Below, in pieces: positions 1-7,804 of a stretch of 19,346 nt of DNA. The first letter of the stretch is position 1. Every line of letters starts with the position of its first letter. Source of the stretch: Candidatus Eiseniibacteriota bacterium (lineage in GTDB: Bacteria > Eisenbacteria > RBG-16-71-46 > JAFGJU01); assembly GCA_016928935.1 (NCBI GenBank), contig JAFGJU010000100.1, forward strand, positions 1 through 19,346, written 5' to 3'. The notes beneath the pieces were generated by a model. That model saw nothing but the letters and a program-made list of their open reading frames with translations, did not search any database and had not been told where the DNA came from. A program made the position numbers and the translations under genes.

Positions 1-1020
1 CTTGTCTTTGTCTTTGCCTCTATCCTTCTCCTTCTCCACCGGCTCGCTCCTCTCGGGCTGCTTCTTGCCGAACCCGGTGGCTATCACGGTCACCCTGACC
101 TCGGAGTCCAGCCTGGAGTCTATGACCGCCCCGAAGATGACGTTTGCGTCACCGCCGGCCGCCTCCAGTATCACGCTGGCGGCGTCGCTCGCCTCGTGCA
201 GAGTGAGGGTCGGCCCGCCGGTGATGTTCACCAGGAGGGCCCGCGCCCCGGCTATGGACACGTCCTCCAGCAGCGGACTGGACACGGCAAGCTGGGCGGC
301 CTCGAGTGCCCTGTTTTCGCCCGACGCCACGCCGGTGCCCATCAGCGCGTTGCCGCGCGCCGACATCACGGTTTTTACATCCGCGAAATCCAGGTTGATG
401 ATTCCGGGAACCGTTATCAGGTCCGATATGCCCTTGGTCGCCTGGAGCAGCACGTCGTCGGCCGTCTTGAAGGCCTCCAGTATCGGGGTGGTCCTCTCCA
501 CGACGGACAGGAGCCTGTCGTTCGGGATGACTATCAGGGTGTCCACGTTCTCCCTGAGCTCGTCCAGGCCGTCCTCCGCCACCTCCGACCTGCGCTTGCC
601 CTCGAACACGAACGGCTTCGTCACCACGGCCACCGTCAGGCAGTCGAGCTCCCTGGCCAGAGAGGCCACGAACGGCGCCGCGCCGGTGCCGGTGCCCCCA
701 CCCATGCCGCAGGTAATGAACACCATGTCGCTGCCGCGCATCACTTCCGACAGCTCGTCGGCGGACTCCTCCGCGGCTTTCCTCCCCACGTCGGGGTTGC
801 CGCCGGAGCCCAGGCCCTTCGTCAGCTGGGCGCCGATCTGGATCTTGTGCGTGGCCATGGACTGGCCCAGCGCCTGGCTGTCCGTGTTGCCGGCGATGAA
901 CTCCACTCCCGCGAGGCCGGAGGAGACCATCCGGTTCACGGCGTTTCCACCGGCACCGCCCAGACCGATCACGCGGAGGCGTGCGGAGTTGGTGTCATCC
1001 GGTTCGAATTGAAGAAGCAT
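1..1020 (-). CDS. ftsZ: Cell division protein FtsZ (C-terminus cut by window edge)
   Basis: Tubulin-like GTPase that polymerises at mid-cell into the Z ring and recruits the divisome. The 340 residues visible run from an ATG at 1020 to the left edge without a stop. The nucleotide-binding part shows GGAGGNAVNR (about 21-30) and the tubulin signature GGGTGTG (107-113). The synergy (T7) loop NLDFADV (209-215) carries the Asp residues that complete the neighbour's GTPase site. The core ends near residue 318 and is followed by a Lys/Glu/Asp-rich stretch, the start of the variable linker. The C-terminal peptide that binds FtsA lies outside the window. A strong Shine-Dalgarno GGAGGTG (1026-1032) sits 5 nt from the start. 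It is the last dcw gene visible, 38 nt after ftsA. One oddity: the usual FIAVNTD-type strand reads FIAGNTDS here (41-48). Confidence 0.97.
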   Translation of the reverse strand, partial: MLLQFEPDDTNSARLRVIGLGGAGGNAVNRMVSSGLAGVEFIAGNTDSQALGQSMATHKIQIGAQLTKGLGSGGNPDVGRKAAEESADELSEVMRGSDMVFITCGMGGGTGTGAAPFVASLARELDCLTVAVVTKPFVFEGKRRSEVAEDGLDELRENVDTLIVIPNDRLLSVVERTTPILEAFKTADDVLLQATKGISDLITVPGIINLDFADVKTVMSARGNALMGTGVASGENRALEAAQLAVSSPLLEDVSIAGARALLVNITGGPTLTLHEASDAASVILEAAGGDANVIFGAVIDSRLDSEVRVTVIATGFGKKQPERSEPVEKEKDRGKDKDK

Positions 1021-1058
1021 CACAACACCTCCATATCACACTGGAAAAACCACAACAA

Positions 1059-2285
1059 CTAGAAAAAGCCGTCCACGAGCCGTCTCAGGCCCGCTGATAT
1101 CTTTGAAAGGACGCCCTTGGAGTAGTCCGCGTCCATTTCCTCGCTGTGAAAGGCGTGCAGGATGAGTCCCACACCAGTCGAGAATCTGGGGTCGCTGACC
1201 GAATCCACCAGACCCGATATCCCGGTGGGGACGCCTGTCCTTACCGGCATCTCGAAGACCTGCTCGGCGAGATCGGTCATCCCGTGCATCAGAGCGGTCC
1301 CGCCGGTGACCACCACGCCGGCGCTCAGCAAGTCCGCAAAGTGATTCTTCCTCACCTCCTTCAGAGCCAGTTGGCATATCTCCTCGAGCCGGGGCTCTAT
1401 CATCGAGCTCAACACGTAACGGGACAGCTCTCTCGTGGGTCTTCCCCCTACCCCGGGCACCGAGATTTTCTCGTCCTCCGAAACCATGGAGCTCAGCGCG
1501 CATCCGTGTTTTATCTTGAGTTCCTCCGCTTTGTCAATGGGAGTCCTCAGCCCTATTGCGATGTCGTTGGTGATGCTGGTGCCGCCGAACCCGATTATGG
1601 CTGTGTGGCGGATGCTGCCCTCGTAGAACACGGCGACGTCCGTCGTGCCTCCTCCGATGTCTATCAGCACGACTCCCAGGTCTCTCTCGTCGGGCCCCAG
1701 CACCGCGTGGCTGGACGCCAGCGGCTCCAGCACCAGGTCCTCCACCCTGAGCCCCGCCCTCTCTATGCTCTTGCAGATGTTTTTCGCGGACGTCACTGCG
1801 CCGGTGATTATGTGGATCTCGGCCTCGAGCCTTATCCCGCTCATGCCGATGGGATCCTTTATTCCGTCCTGGTCGTCCACTATGAACTCCTGGGGGATGA
1901 CGTGTATTATCTCTCTGTCGGCCGGAATGGCCACCGCCTTGGCCGCGTCCACGACCCTGGCCACGTCAGCCGGGCCGATCTCGTTGTCCTTCCTGGAGAC
2001 GGCTATGACTCCCCTGCTGTTGATGCTCCTTATGTGGTCGCCGGCTATTCCCGCGTACACCGACTTTATCTCGACTCCGGCCATTCGCTCGGCCTTCTCG
2101 ACCGCCCTGGAGATCGAGTGCACTGTCTTCTCGAGGTTGATGACGATGCCGCGCCTCAGGCCCTCGGAAGGCACCGTGCCCACGCCGACGACGTTGACCT
2201 GGTTGGCGTCGTCCACCTCGGCAACGATGACGCAAATCTTCGTAGTGCCTATGTCGAGCCCCGCCAGTATTCTTCCCGATGCCAT
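1059..2285 (-). CDS. ftsA: Cell division protein FtsA
   Basis: Actin-family ATPase that tethers FtsZ filaments to the membrane and recruits later divisome proteins. At 408 residues it has normal family length. The actin-fold motifs are in order: phosphate-1 DIGTTK (11-16), phosphate-2 DIGGGTTD (209-216) and the adenosine motif around VVVTGGTALMHG (324-335). The FtsA-specific 1C subdomain replaces actin subdomain 1B between about 85 and 165. The C-terminus (about 390-408, ending LRRLVDGFF) looks like the amphipathic membrane-targeting helix typical of FtsA. ATG start at 2285; the Shine-Dalgarno is weak (GGAAAGG about 11 nt upstream), and translation may be coupled to ftsQ, which ends 21 nt before. 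It lies directly upstream of ftsZ, the classic arrangement. Confidence 0.97.
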   Translation of the reverse strand: MASGRILAGLDIGTTKICVIVAEVDDANQVNVVGVGTVPSEGLRRGIVINLEKTVHSISRAVEKAERMAGVEIKSVYAGIAGDHIRSINSRGVIAVSRKDNEIGPADVARVVDAAKAVAIPADREIIHVIPQEFIVDDQDGIKDPIGMSGIRLEAEIHIITGAVTSAKNICKSIERAGLRVEDLVLEPLASSHAVLGPDERDLGVVLIDIGGGTTDVAVFYEGSIRHTAIIGFGGTSITNDIAIGLRTPIDKAEELKIKHGCALSSMVSEDEKISVPGVGGRPTRELSRYVLSSMIEPRLEEICQLALKEVRKNHFADLLSAGVVVTGGTALMHGMTDLAEQVFEMPVRTGVPTGISGLVDSVSDPRFSTGVGLILHAFHSEEMDADYSKGVLSKISAGLRRLVDGFF

Positions 2286-2306
2286 CCTTGCACCAGCCTT
2301 TCCACT

Positions 2307-3167
2307 CTAGAAGAGAGCGTACGCGGCCGCGTCCGATCTCTTTTCGTCCGACTCGCTGGAGGCAGTCTGACCCTGTACGGTCGCCACCACCTGGTCCTTG
2401 AACCTGAGGTCCACTGAGCCGGGCAAGAGTCCCTTCTGCTGCATGTCCGCCATGGCCACCCTCAGGGCCTGGAGCTTCCTCTTGCTCACGTCCCCGCTGC
2501 CGAGATTCACGGGGACTCCCGACTCGACGGCCACCAGTATGACCGAGCCGTCCCTGCGCAGGTTCACTTCGGATATCTGACCGTAGAGGTTCACCTCCGG
2601 GTCGCGCAGCCTCTGGAGTATCGCAATGGCCTGGCTGACCTGGCTGCCCTTCAGGGTGTCGCCGGCTTTGACGCGCTTTCCGCTGAGCCCGGTGATTATC
2701 GGCACGTCGGGCAGAACGGCCGGGTCTACGGGCTCGAACACCGCGCCGGTCTCGTCCATCTCCAGGAGCCTATGAGAATCCACGAGCGCGAACGGCGTTC
2801 TCTCTTCCACCCTGATGTAGAGCTTCTTCCACAGGAGCTTCTTCACGTCCGCGGACTTTATTCTGGGATGTTTCTCCAGCCTTGCCTCTATCTTGTCGGT
2901 GTCGTAGCGCAGTCCGCACGTGCCCTTCTCCACCCCGGCGATGCGCAGGACCTGAGAATCCAGGAGATACCTGTTTCCCCTCAACGACACTGAGTTCAGC
3001 TTGAAGAGACTCGACCCCAGCACCCGCGCGCGAGCCTCGGGCAGCTTGGCCACTGCCAGGGCCACGACGAGGCCCACGAAGACCATTCTCAGCACCAGGT
3101 CGAAGGACACTCTCTTCCTGCGATAACCCTTTCCGCAGTAGAGCTTCTTTCTGGTCTTTCGTCTCAC
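2307..3167 (-). CDS. ftsQ: Cell division protein FtsQ (POTRA-domain divisome protein)
   Basis: Bitopic membrane protein that in known systems joins FtsL and FtsB to link early and late divisome stages. The 286 residues comprise a very basic cytoplasmic tail (1-22, rich in Arg and Lys), one membrane segment (about 23-41), a POTRA domain (about 54-123, from FKLNSVSLRGNRYL to the VEERTPFA strand) and a periplasmic beta domain up to about 255. The tail after that is Ser/Asp/Lys-rich. The start is a GTG at 3167, supported by GGAGG 7 nt upstream; no ATG precedes the basic tail. It follows murB by 40 nt with no ddl between them. Identification rests on architecture and on its place before ftsA, since FtsQ sequences diverge strongly; DivIB is the Gram-positive name for the same role. 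Confidence 0.9.
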   Translation of the reverse strand: MRRKTRKKLYCGKGYRRKRVSFDLVLRMVFVGLVVALAVAKLPEARARVLGSSLFKLNSVSLRGNRYLLDSQVLRIAGVEKGTCGLRYDTDKIEARLEKHPRIKSADVKKLLWKKLYIRVEERTPFALVDSHRLLEMDETGAVFEPVDPAVLPDVPIITGLSGKRVKAGDTLKGSQVSQAIAILQRLRDPEVNLYGQISEVNLRRDGSVILVAVESGVPVNLGSGDVSKRKLQALRVAMADMQQKGLLPGSVDLRFKDQVVATVQGQTASSESDEKRSDAAAYALF

Positions 3168-3207
3168 TCCTCCGCCTCCGCCGGGCCGCGACTCCTCTGC
3201 CGCGGCG

Positions 3208-4122
3208 TCACGCGACTACTTTCACCTCGAGCTCGAGCCCTACGCCGAACCTCTTCCAGACCTCCTCCCGCACCAGGCCTATCAGCGAGATAACGTCCGC
3301 GGCCGTTGCGTCGCCTCTGTTGACTATGAAGTTGGCGTGCTTCTCCGAAACCTGTGCTCCCCCCACTCTCCTGCCCTTCAACCCCGCCTCCTGTATCAAT
3401 CTGCCCGCCTTTTCCCCGTGCGGGTTCCTGAACACTGAGCCCGCGCTGGGGAACTCCAGCGGCTGCTTTTCCCTTCTTCTGGCGAGCACCCCCTCCGCTT
3501 CTCTTCGGAGCGCGTCGCGCTCGCCCGGCGCCAGCGCGAGCACTGTCCCCGTCAGGACCAGCTCGCATCCGAAATCCGCCCGGCGGTAACCGAACCGGAC
3601 GTCGCGCGCCGCGACCTTCTTCTCGCGACCCTCGCCGTTGTACCCGCTCACCTCGGCGACTCTGTCGCCGACCGCCACTCCGAACGCGCCCGCGTTCCCG
3701 GCCAGCGCTCCCCCCACCGTCCCCGGAATCCCGGCCGTCTGCTCCACGCCCGACAGCGAATGCGCCACGCAGAACTCGACCAGGTCCGACCACTGAGCCG
3801 CCGCGCCGGCGAGCACCCGACCTTCTGCCGCGGGGTCTTCGGAGACGCCCCCGAAGCCGCGACCCAGCTTGAGGACGACTCCCCTGAAACCCGAGTCGCC
3901 GAAAACGACGTTGGTTCCCGCGCCCATCACGAAGGCCCTGGCGCCGGTGTGCTTCAAGAGCTCGAGCAGACCCGACAGGCCGCCTGGGCTCTCGGCCACG
4001 GCCAGGACGTCCGCGGGGCCTCCGACCCTGAAAGACGTGAGAGCGGAGAGCTCGACGTTCCTTCTGAAGCTCACGCCGTCCAGCTTCTCCAGCCGGCTCA
4101 CGAAGCTACCTGCATCCCACAC
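3208..4122 (-). CDS. murB: UDP-N-acetylenolpyruvoylglucosamine reductase MurB
   Basis: FAD- and NADPH-dependent cytoplasmic enzyme that reduces UDP-GlcNAc-enolpyruvate to UDP-MurNAc. At 304 residues it matches the shorter type II MurB. FAD-binding motifs visible are TSFRVGGPAD (29-38), GAGTNVVF (67-74) and the stretch GIPGTVGGALAGNAGAFG (131-148). GSVFRNP (228-234) contains the serine that acts as proton donor in the family. EKHANFIVN (260-268) and a C-terminal LELEV with Glu297 complete the active site; FGYR (177-180) carries the conserved Arg. The start is taken as the GTG at 4122, which overlaps the end of murC by 17 nt. It has no clear Shine-Dalgarno, so a start at the GTG of residue 17, still before the FAD motifs, is possible. 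Confidence 0.95.
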   Translation of the reverse strand: MWDAGSFVSRLEKLDGVSFRRNVELSALTSFRVGGPADVLAVAESPGGLSGLLELLKHTGARAFVMGAGTNVVFGDSGFRGVVLKLGRGFGGVSEDPAAEGRVLAGAAAQWSDLVEFCVAHSLSGVEQTAGIPGTVGGALAGNAGAFGVAVGDRVAEVSGYNGEGREKKVAARDVRFGYRRADFGCELVLTGTVLALAPGERDALRREAEGVLARRREKQPLEFPSAGSVFRNPHGEKAGRLIQEAGLKGRRVGGAQVSEKHANFIVNRGDATAADVISLIGLVREEVWKRFGVGLELEVKVVA

Positions 4123-5500
4123 TTTGTTTGCCCGCGCGAAGCCTCGCCAGAAGACTCTCGCCGAATTTCCAGATGTCGCCCGCGCCGAGAGTGACGACGA
4201 CGTCGCCCGAGGCCAGTTCAGAGATTATCGTCTCTTCCGTCGCTTTGAGGTCGGGCCTGACCGTCACCTTCGCCCTGTTTCTCTTTCTGATTTCCTTGGC
4301 TATGGTTTCGGAGCTGACCCCCTTGACGGGCTCTTCTCCGGCCGGGTAGATGTCCGTCAGGTACACGTGGTCACAGGAATCGAACGCCTTGCCGAACTGC
4401 TCCGCGAGGAGCAAAGTCCTGGTGTACCTGTGCGGCTGAAACACCGCCAGAATCCTGCCCTTCCAGATGGTCCTGGCCGTGTCCAGGACCGCCCTTATCT
4501 CCGTGGGATGGTGTCCGTAGTCGTCGAGCACGGTCACTCCGCACGACTCGCCCTTTATCTCGAACCTTCGCCTCACTCCCTCGAATTCCTGCAGTGCTGC
4601 CTTGACGGCCGCGAACTCCACCCTGAGCTCCAGTCCGACGGTAAGAGCCGCCAGCGAGTTGTAGACGTTGTGCCTCCCCGGCATTTTGAGGTTGACCTCG
4701 CCCAAGACCTCACCCTTGAGCATCGCCTTGTACCGCATGGCAAGCCCGTCCTGAGTGATGGCTGTGGCGGAGACGTCCGAGCCGCCGTTCAGGCCGTAGG
4801 TGAGCACCCTCCTCGTTATGCGCGGGATGATGGAGCGCACGTTCTCGTCGTCGGCACACACGACGGCCGCGCCGTAGAACGGGACCTTGTTGGCGAACTC
4901 CACGAACGCGTCCTTGACCCTGTCCAGGTTCTTGTAGTAGTCCAGATGCTCCTCGTCTATGGTCGTGATGACGGCAATGGTCGGGGACAGTCTGAGGAAG
5001 GAACCGTCGCTCTCGTCGGCTTCCGCCACGAAGAACTGGCCCGTGCCCAGTTTGGCGTTCCTGTTGGTGGACCTGAGCCGCCCGCCGATGACGACGGTCG
5101 GGGCCAGGTAGCCGTGAGTGAGCACCGACGCGATCATGGACGTGGTCGTGGTCTTGCCGTGCGCGCCCGCTATGGCCACGCCGTACTTCTGCCTCATCAA
5201 CTCGGCCAGCATCTCCGCCCGCGAGATTACCGGGATCTTTCTGGTCTTCGCGGCCAGGAGCTCCGGGTTGTCGCTCTTTATCGCGGAGGAGACGACCACG
5301 ACGTGCGCGCCCTCCAGGTTGGCGGGGTCGTGGGAGTAGAACACCCGCCCTCCCAATCTCTCCAGAGTATCCGTCACGTCGGTATGCTTTATGTCCGAGC
5401 CCGACACGTCGTATCCCTGGTTGAGGAGCACCTCGGCGATGCCGCTCATGCCGGTGCCGCCAATCCCTATCAGATGAATACGCCTAATAGTCGTGTACAT
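4106..5500 (-). CDS. murC: UDP-N-acetylmuramate--L-alanine ligase MurC
   Basis: ATP-dependent cytoplasmic ligase that adds L-Ala, the first stem-peptide residue, to UDP-MurNAc. Its 464 residues show the three Mur-ligase domains: an N-terminal Rossmann domain with GIGGTGMS (12-19), a central ATPase domain with the P-loop GAHGKTT (112-118) and EADESDGSF (160-168), and a C-terminal domain with DDYGHHPTE (326-334) and FQPHRYTR (354-361). The GAHGKTT P-loop and the DDYGHHPTE motif distinguish MurC from MurD, MurE and MurF. The ATG at 5500 is preceded by GAGGAG about 9 nt upstream, which supports it, and it overlaps the end of murG by 17 nt. No anomaly is visible. Confidence 0.97.
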   Translation of the reverse strand: MYTTIRRIHLIGIGGTGMSGIAEVLLNQGYDVSGSDIKHTDVTDTLERLGGRVFYSHDPANLEGAHVVVVSSAIKSDNPELLAAKTRKIPVISRAEMLAELMRQKYGVAIAGAHGKTTTTSMIASVLTHGYLAPTVVIGGRLRSTNRNAKLGTGQFFVAEADESDGSFLRLSPTIAVITTIDEEHLDYYKNLDRVKDAFVEFANKVPFYGAAVVCADDENVRSIIPRITRRVLTYGLNGGSDVSATAITQDGLAMRYKAMLKGEVLGEVNLKMPGRHNVYNSLAALTVGLELRVEFAAVKAALQEFEGVRRRFEIKGESCGVTVLDDYGHHPTEIRAVLDTARTIWKGRILAVFQPHRYTRTLLLAEQFGKAFDSCDHVYLTDIYPAGEEPVKGVSSETIAKEIRKRNRAKVTVRPDLKATEETIISELASGDVVVTLGAGDIWKFGESLLARLRAGKQSVGCR

Positions 5501-6611
5501 TCCGGTGGCTCCTCTTTCTTGCTTCGCCTATGTCAACCAGAGCTTTCGCTATCCTCTCTGCCGTGTCCAGCCTCGCGAAGCTGCGGGCGTTTATCGACAT
5601 CCGCTTGAGCCGGCTCTCGTCGCTCGTGAGCCTGCCTATGGTTGCGGCAAGAATATCCGCATTCAACTCTCTGTCAAGTATCATCTCCGCCGCCCCTCTG
5701 TCCACAAGATTTCGTGCGTTCTGGACCTGATGGTCATATATGGCGTGGGGGTACGGCACGAAAATGGCCGGTATCCCGCAGGCCGCCACCTCCGAGACCG
5801 TCATGGCACCGGCCCGGCAGACCATGAGGTCGGCGCAGCAGTAGACCTCACCCACGGAAGCTATGTACGGCTTGACCACGACCCTGTCCCCGAAGGGCTG
5901 GACGGACTGCTTGACCCACTGGAAATCCTGCTTCCCGGTCTGAAGTATGAATTGCAAGTCCTTGCGATAAAATAGCTTATTGAGGGCGCCGACAGCCGCC
6001 AGGTTGACGCTGTGAGCCCCTGTCGAGCCGCCCATTATGAGCACCGTCAAGCGGTCGGGAGTGAGCCCCAGTTTCTGCAGGCCCACGTCCTTGTCGCATC
6101 TCAGGAGCTCCTTCCTCACGGGGTTCCCGGTCAACTTGAGGTTGTCCTTTCTGTTGAAGTACTTTCTGGATTCCGCGAACGTGAGATGCACCTCTTCCGC
6201 CAGGCGCGACAAGAACCGGTTAGTCAGTCCCGGCACGCTGTTCTGCTCCTGCACGACACACGGAATCCTGAGAAGCCACCCGAAAGTGAGCACCGGACCG
6301 CTCACGTAACCTCCGGTCCCCAGAATCACGTTCGGCCTCCACCTCAACAACAGAAACAGCACCTCGAACGTCGAGACGAGCGCCGCGGCCGCGAAGCCCA
6401 GCAGCTTGATCCCTGCCTTCCTGGGCATGCCTTTGGCCGATATCTGCACGAACTTGAACCCGTACTGCGCCACTATCTCACGCTCCATCATCTTCCGCCC
6501 CACGACGAACAGTATCTCGGGACCCTTGTGCCTGGCAGCCAGCTCCTGAGCCACCGCGATCGCGGGATACAGGTGCCCGCCCGTCCCGCCTCCTGCCATC
6601 AATACTCGCAT
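5484..6611 (-). CDS. murG: Lipid II synthase MurG (UDP-GlcNAc transferase)
   Basis: Membrane-associated GT28 glycosyltransferase that transfers GlcNAc from UDP-GlcNAc to lipid I, giving lipid II on the cytoplasmic face. With the ATG at 6611 it has 375 residues, close to the family norm. The first glycine loop GGGTGGH (7-13), the second glycine region GTGGY (98-102) and the third loop GGSTGAH (194-200) are present. The UDP-GlcNAc site follows, with CRAGAMTVSEV (265-275) and the loop around IFVPYPHAIYDHQ (283-295). The open frame extends to 6944, but that part lies inside ftsW in another frame. The chosen ATG begins at the glycine loop, shares one base with the ftsW stop (TGATG) and has GGAG 10 nt upstream. 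Confidence 0.97.
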   Translation of the reverse strand: MRVLMAGGGTGGHLYPAIAVAQELAARHKGPEILFVVGRKMMEREIVAQYGFKFVQISAKGMPRKAGIKLLGFAAAALVSTFEVLFLLLRWRPNVILGTGGYVSGPVLTFGWLLRIPCVVQEQNSVPGLTNRFLSRLAEEVHLTFAESRKYFNRKDNLKLTGNPVRKELLRCDKDVGLQKLGLTPDRLTVLIMGGSTGAHSVNLAAVGALNKLFYRKDLQFILQTGKQDFQWVKQSVQPFGDRVVVKPYIASVGEVYCCADLMVCRAGAMTVSEVAACGIPAIFVPYPHAIYDHQVQNARNLVDRGAAEMILDRELNADILAATIGRLTSDESRLKRMSINARSFARLDTAERIAKALVDIGEARKRSHRNVHDY

Positions 6612-7804
6612 CAGCGAATCTCCGTAATGCGGATTACGTTTCTCTTCCACGGGCTTCTGCCCGAAGACACTCCCTCCCTGACCCTGTGCCCCGATATGTT
6701 GAGGAGCACGCCGACGGCGACGGCGTTCATCAAGAGCGCGGAGCCGCCGTAGCTGATGAACGGCAGAGGGAGCCCTGTTGTCGGGATAATGCCCGTGACC
6801 ACTCCCACGTTGAACGCAAAGAAAAGACCTATGCTGGCCGTCAGTCCGGTGGCCAGCAGGAACCCGAATCTGTCGGGCGCGCTCGCCGCCACCTTCAGCC
6901 CCCGCAGCAGCAGGAACGTGAAGAGTGACACAAGCAGCACGCAACCCAGGAACCCGGTCTCCTCGCCGTATATGGCGAACACGAAATCGGTGTGAGGGTC
7001 AGGGAGGAAAAGGTACTTCTGCATGCTTCTCCCAATACCTTTTCCTATGACCCCACCTGTTCCCAACGCAAGCAGGCTCTGGTCCTCCTGGTACTGGTGC
7101 CCCAGGCCCAGAAAGCCCCTGATTCTCTCGAGCTGGTAGGGATTGCTCAGAATGCAGGCCACCGCGACGGCGAGGCCGGTTCCCAGTACCACGGCCAGGT
7201 GTTTCAAGCGGGCACCCCCCACGTACAGAACGACCGCGCTCACCAACACGAGCACCACCGCGCTGCCCAGACTGGGCTGCAGGAGCACCAACCCGGCCGC
7301 CCCCAGGGTAACGGCGAAGCACGGCATGATGCATTGCTTGAAGGAGGCGGCTTCTCCCCTCTTCGCCAGGAACGAGCTCAGATAGAGCACCACGGCGAAC
7401 CTGGCAAACTCGCTGGGCTGCACCGGCAGTCCCGGAATCTGTCTGGTGGCCCCTCTCACTTCTCTACCTACCCCGGGCACCACGAGCGCCACGAGGGCGA
7501 TGAGGGCCACGATCAGCACCCACGGCGCCTTCCTCTGAAGGCGGTGGTAATCCAGGTTCATCATCACGGTCATGGCCACGAATGCGAACAGCGCTCGCAG
7601 GGCCTGGTGCTTGAAGTAGTGGCCGACATCCCCCTCGAACCTGGAGGCGCCCAGGCCCGCGCTGGACGTGTAGACCATGAGCAGCCCCACTGCCATGAGC
7701 AGGATGGTCGCTCCCATCAGCTTCTTGTCCTTGCCCGCCTTGAACACTTCCAGCACCTGAACCTCCGCGCGGCTCGCCGCGACTGTCTTACTTGTCGGAC
7801 CCAC
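6611..7804 (-). CDS. ftsW: Peptidoglycan glycosyltransferase FtsW (SEDS family)
   Basis: Polytopic SEDS-family polymerase that builds septal glycan strands from lipid II and works with a class B PBP. The 397 residues carry about ten hydrophobic segments from residue 28 to about 375. Diagnostic motifs are GLPVQPSEFAR (125-135), LLQPSLGS (174-181), LPDPHTDFVFAI (267-278) with Asp273 in the position of the catalytic Asp of known SEDS enzymes, and GLPLPFISYGGSAL (344-357). Its place between murD and murG favours FtsW over RodA. The start is uncertain. The GTG at 7804 overlaps murD by 17 nt without a good Shine-Dalgarno. The GTG of residue 17 (7756) has GGAGG 5 nt upstream and would lie just past the murD stop. 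Confidence 0.95.
   Translation of the reverse strand: MGPTSKTVAASRAEVQVLEVFKAGKDKKLMGATILLMAVGLLMVYTSSAGLGASRFEGDVGHYFKHQALRALFAFVAMTVMMNLDYHRLQRKAPWVLIVALIALVALVVPGVGREVRGATRQIPGLPVQPSEFARFAVVLYLSSFLAKRGEAASFKQCIMPCFAVTLGAAGLVLLQPSLGSAVVLVLVSAVVLYVGGARLKHLAVVLGTGLAVAVACILSNPYQLERIRGFLGLGHQYQEDQSLLALGTGGVIGKGIGRSMQKYLFLPDPHTDFVFAIYGEETGFLGCVLLVSLFTFLLLRGLKVAASAPDRFGFLLATGLTASIGLFFAFNVGVVTGIIPTTGLPLPFISYGGSALLMNAVAVGVLLNISGHRVREGVSSGRSPWKRNVIRITEIR

Noticed and set aside
6612..6944. N-terminal extension of murG to 6944
   Set aside because: The extra 111 residues are a frame-shifted shadow of ftsW; the glycine loop begins right after the ATG at 6611.
4106..7804. Three overlaps of exactly 17 nt (murC/murB, murG/murC, murD/ftsW)
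   Set aside because: Striking at first, but only the murG/murC overlap rests on a firm start. The murB and ftsW GTG starts are uncertain, and 17 nt is one of a few frame-compatible overlap lengths, so coincidence is likely.
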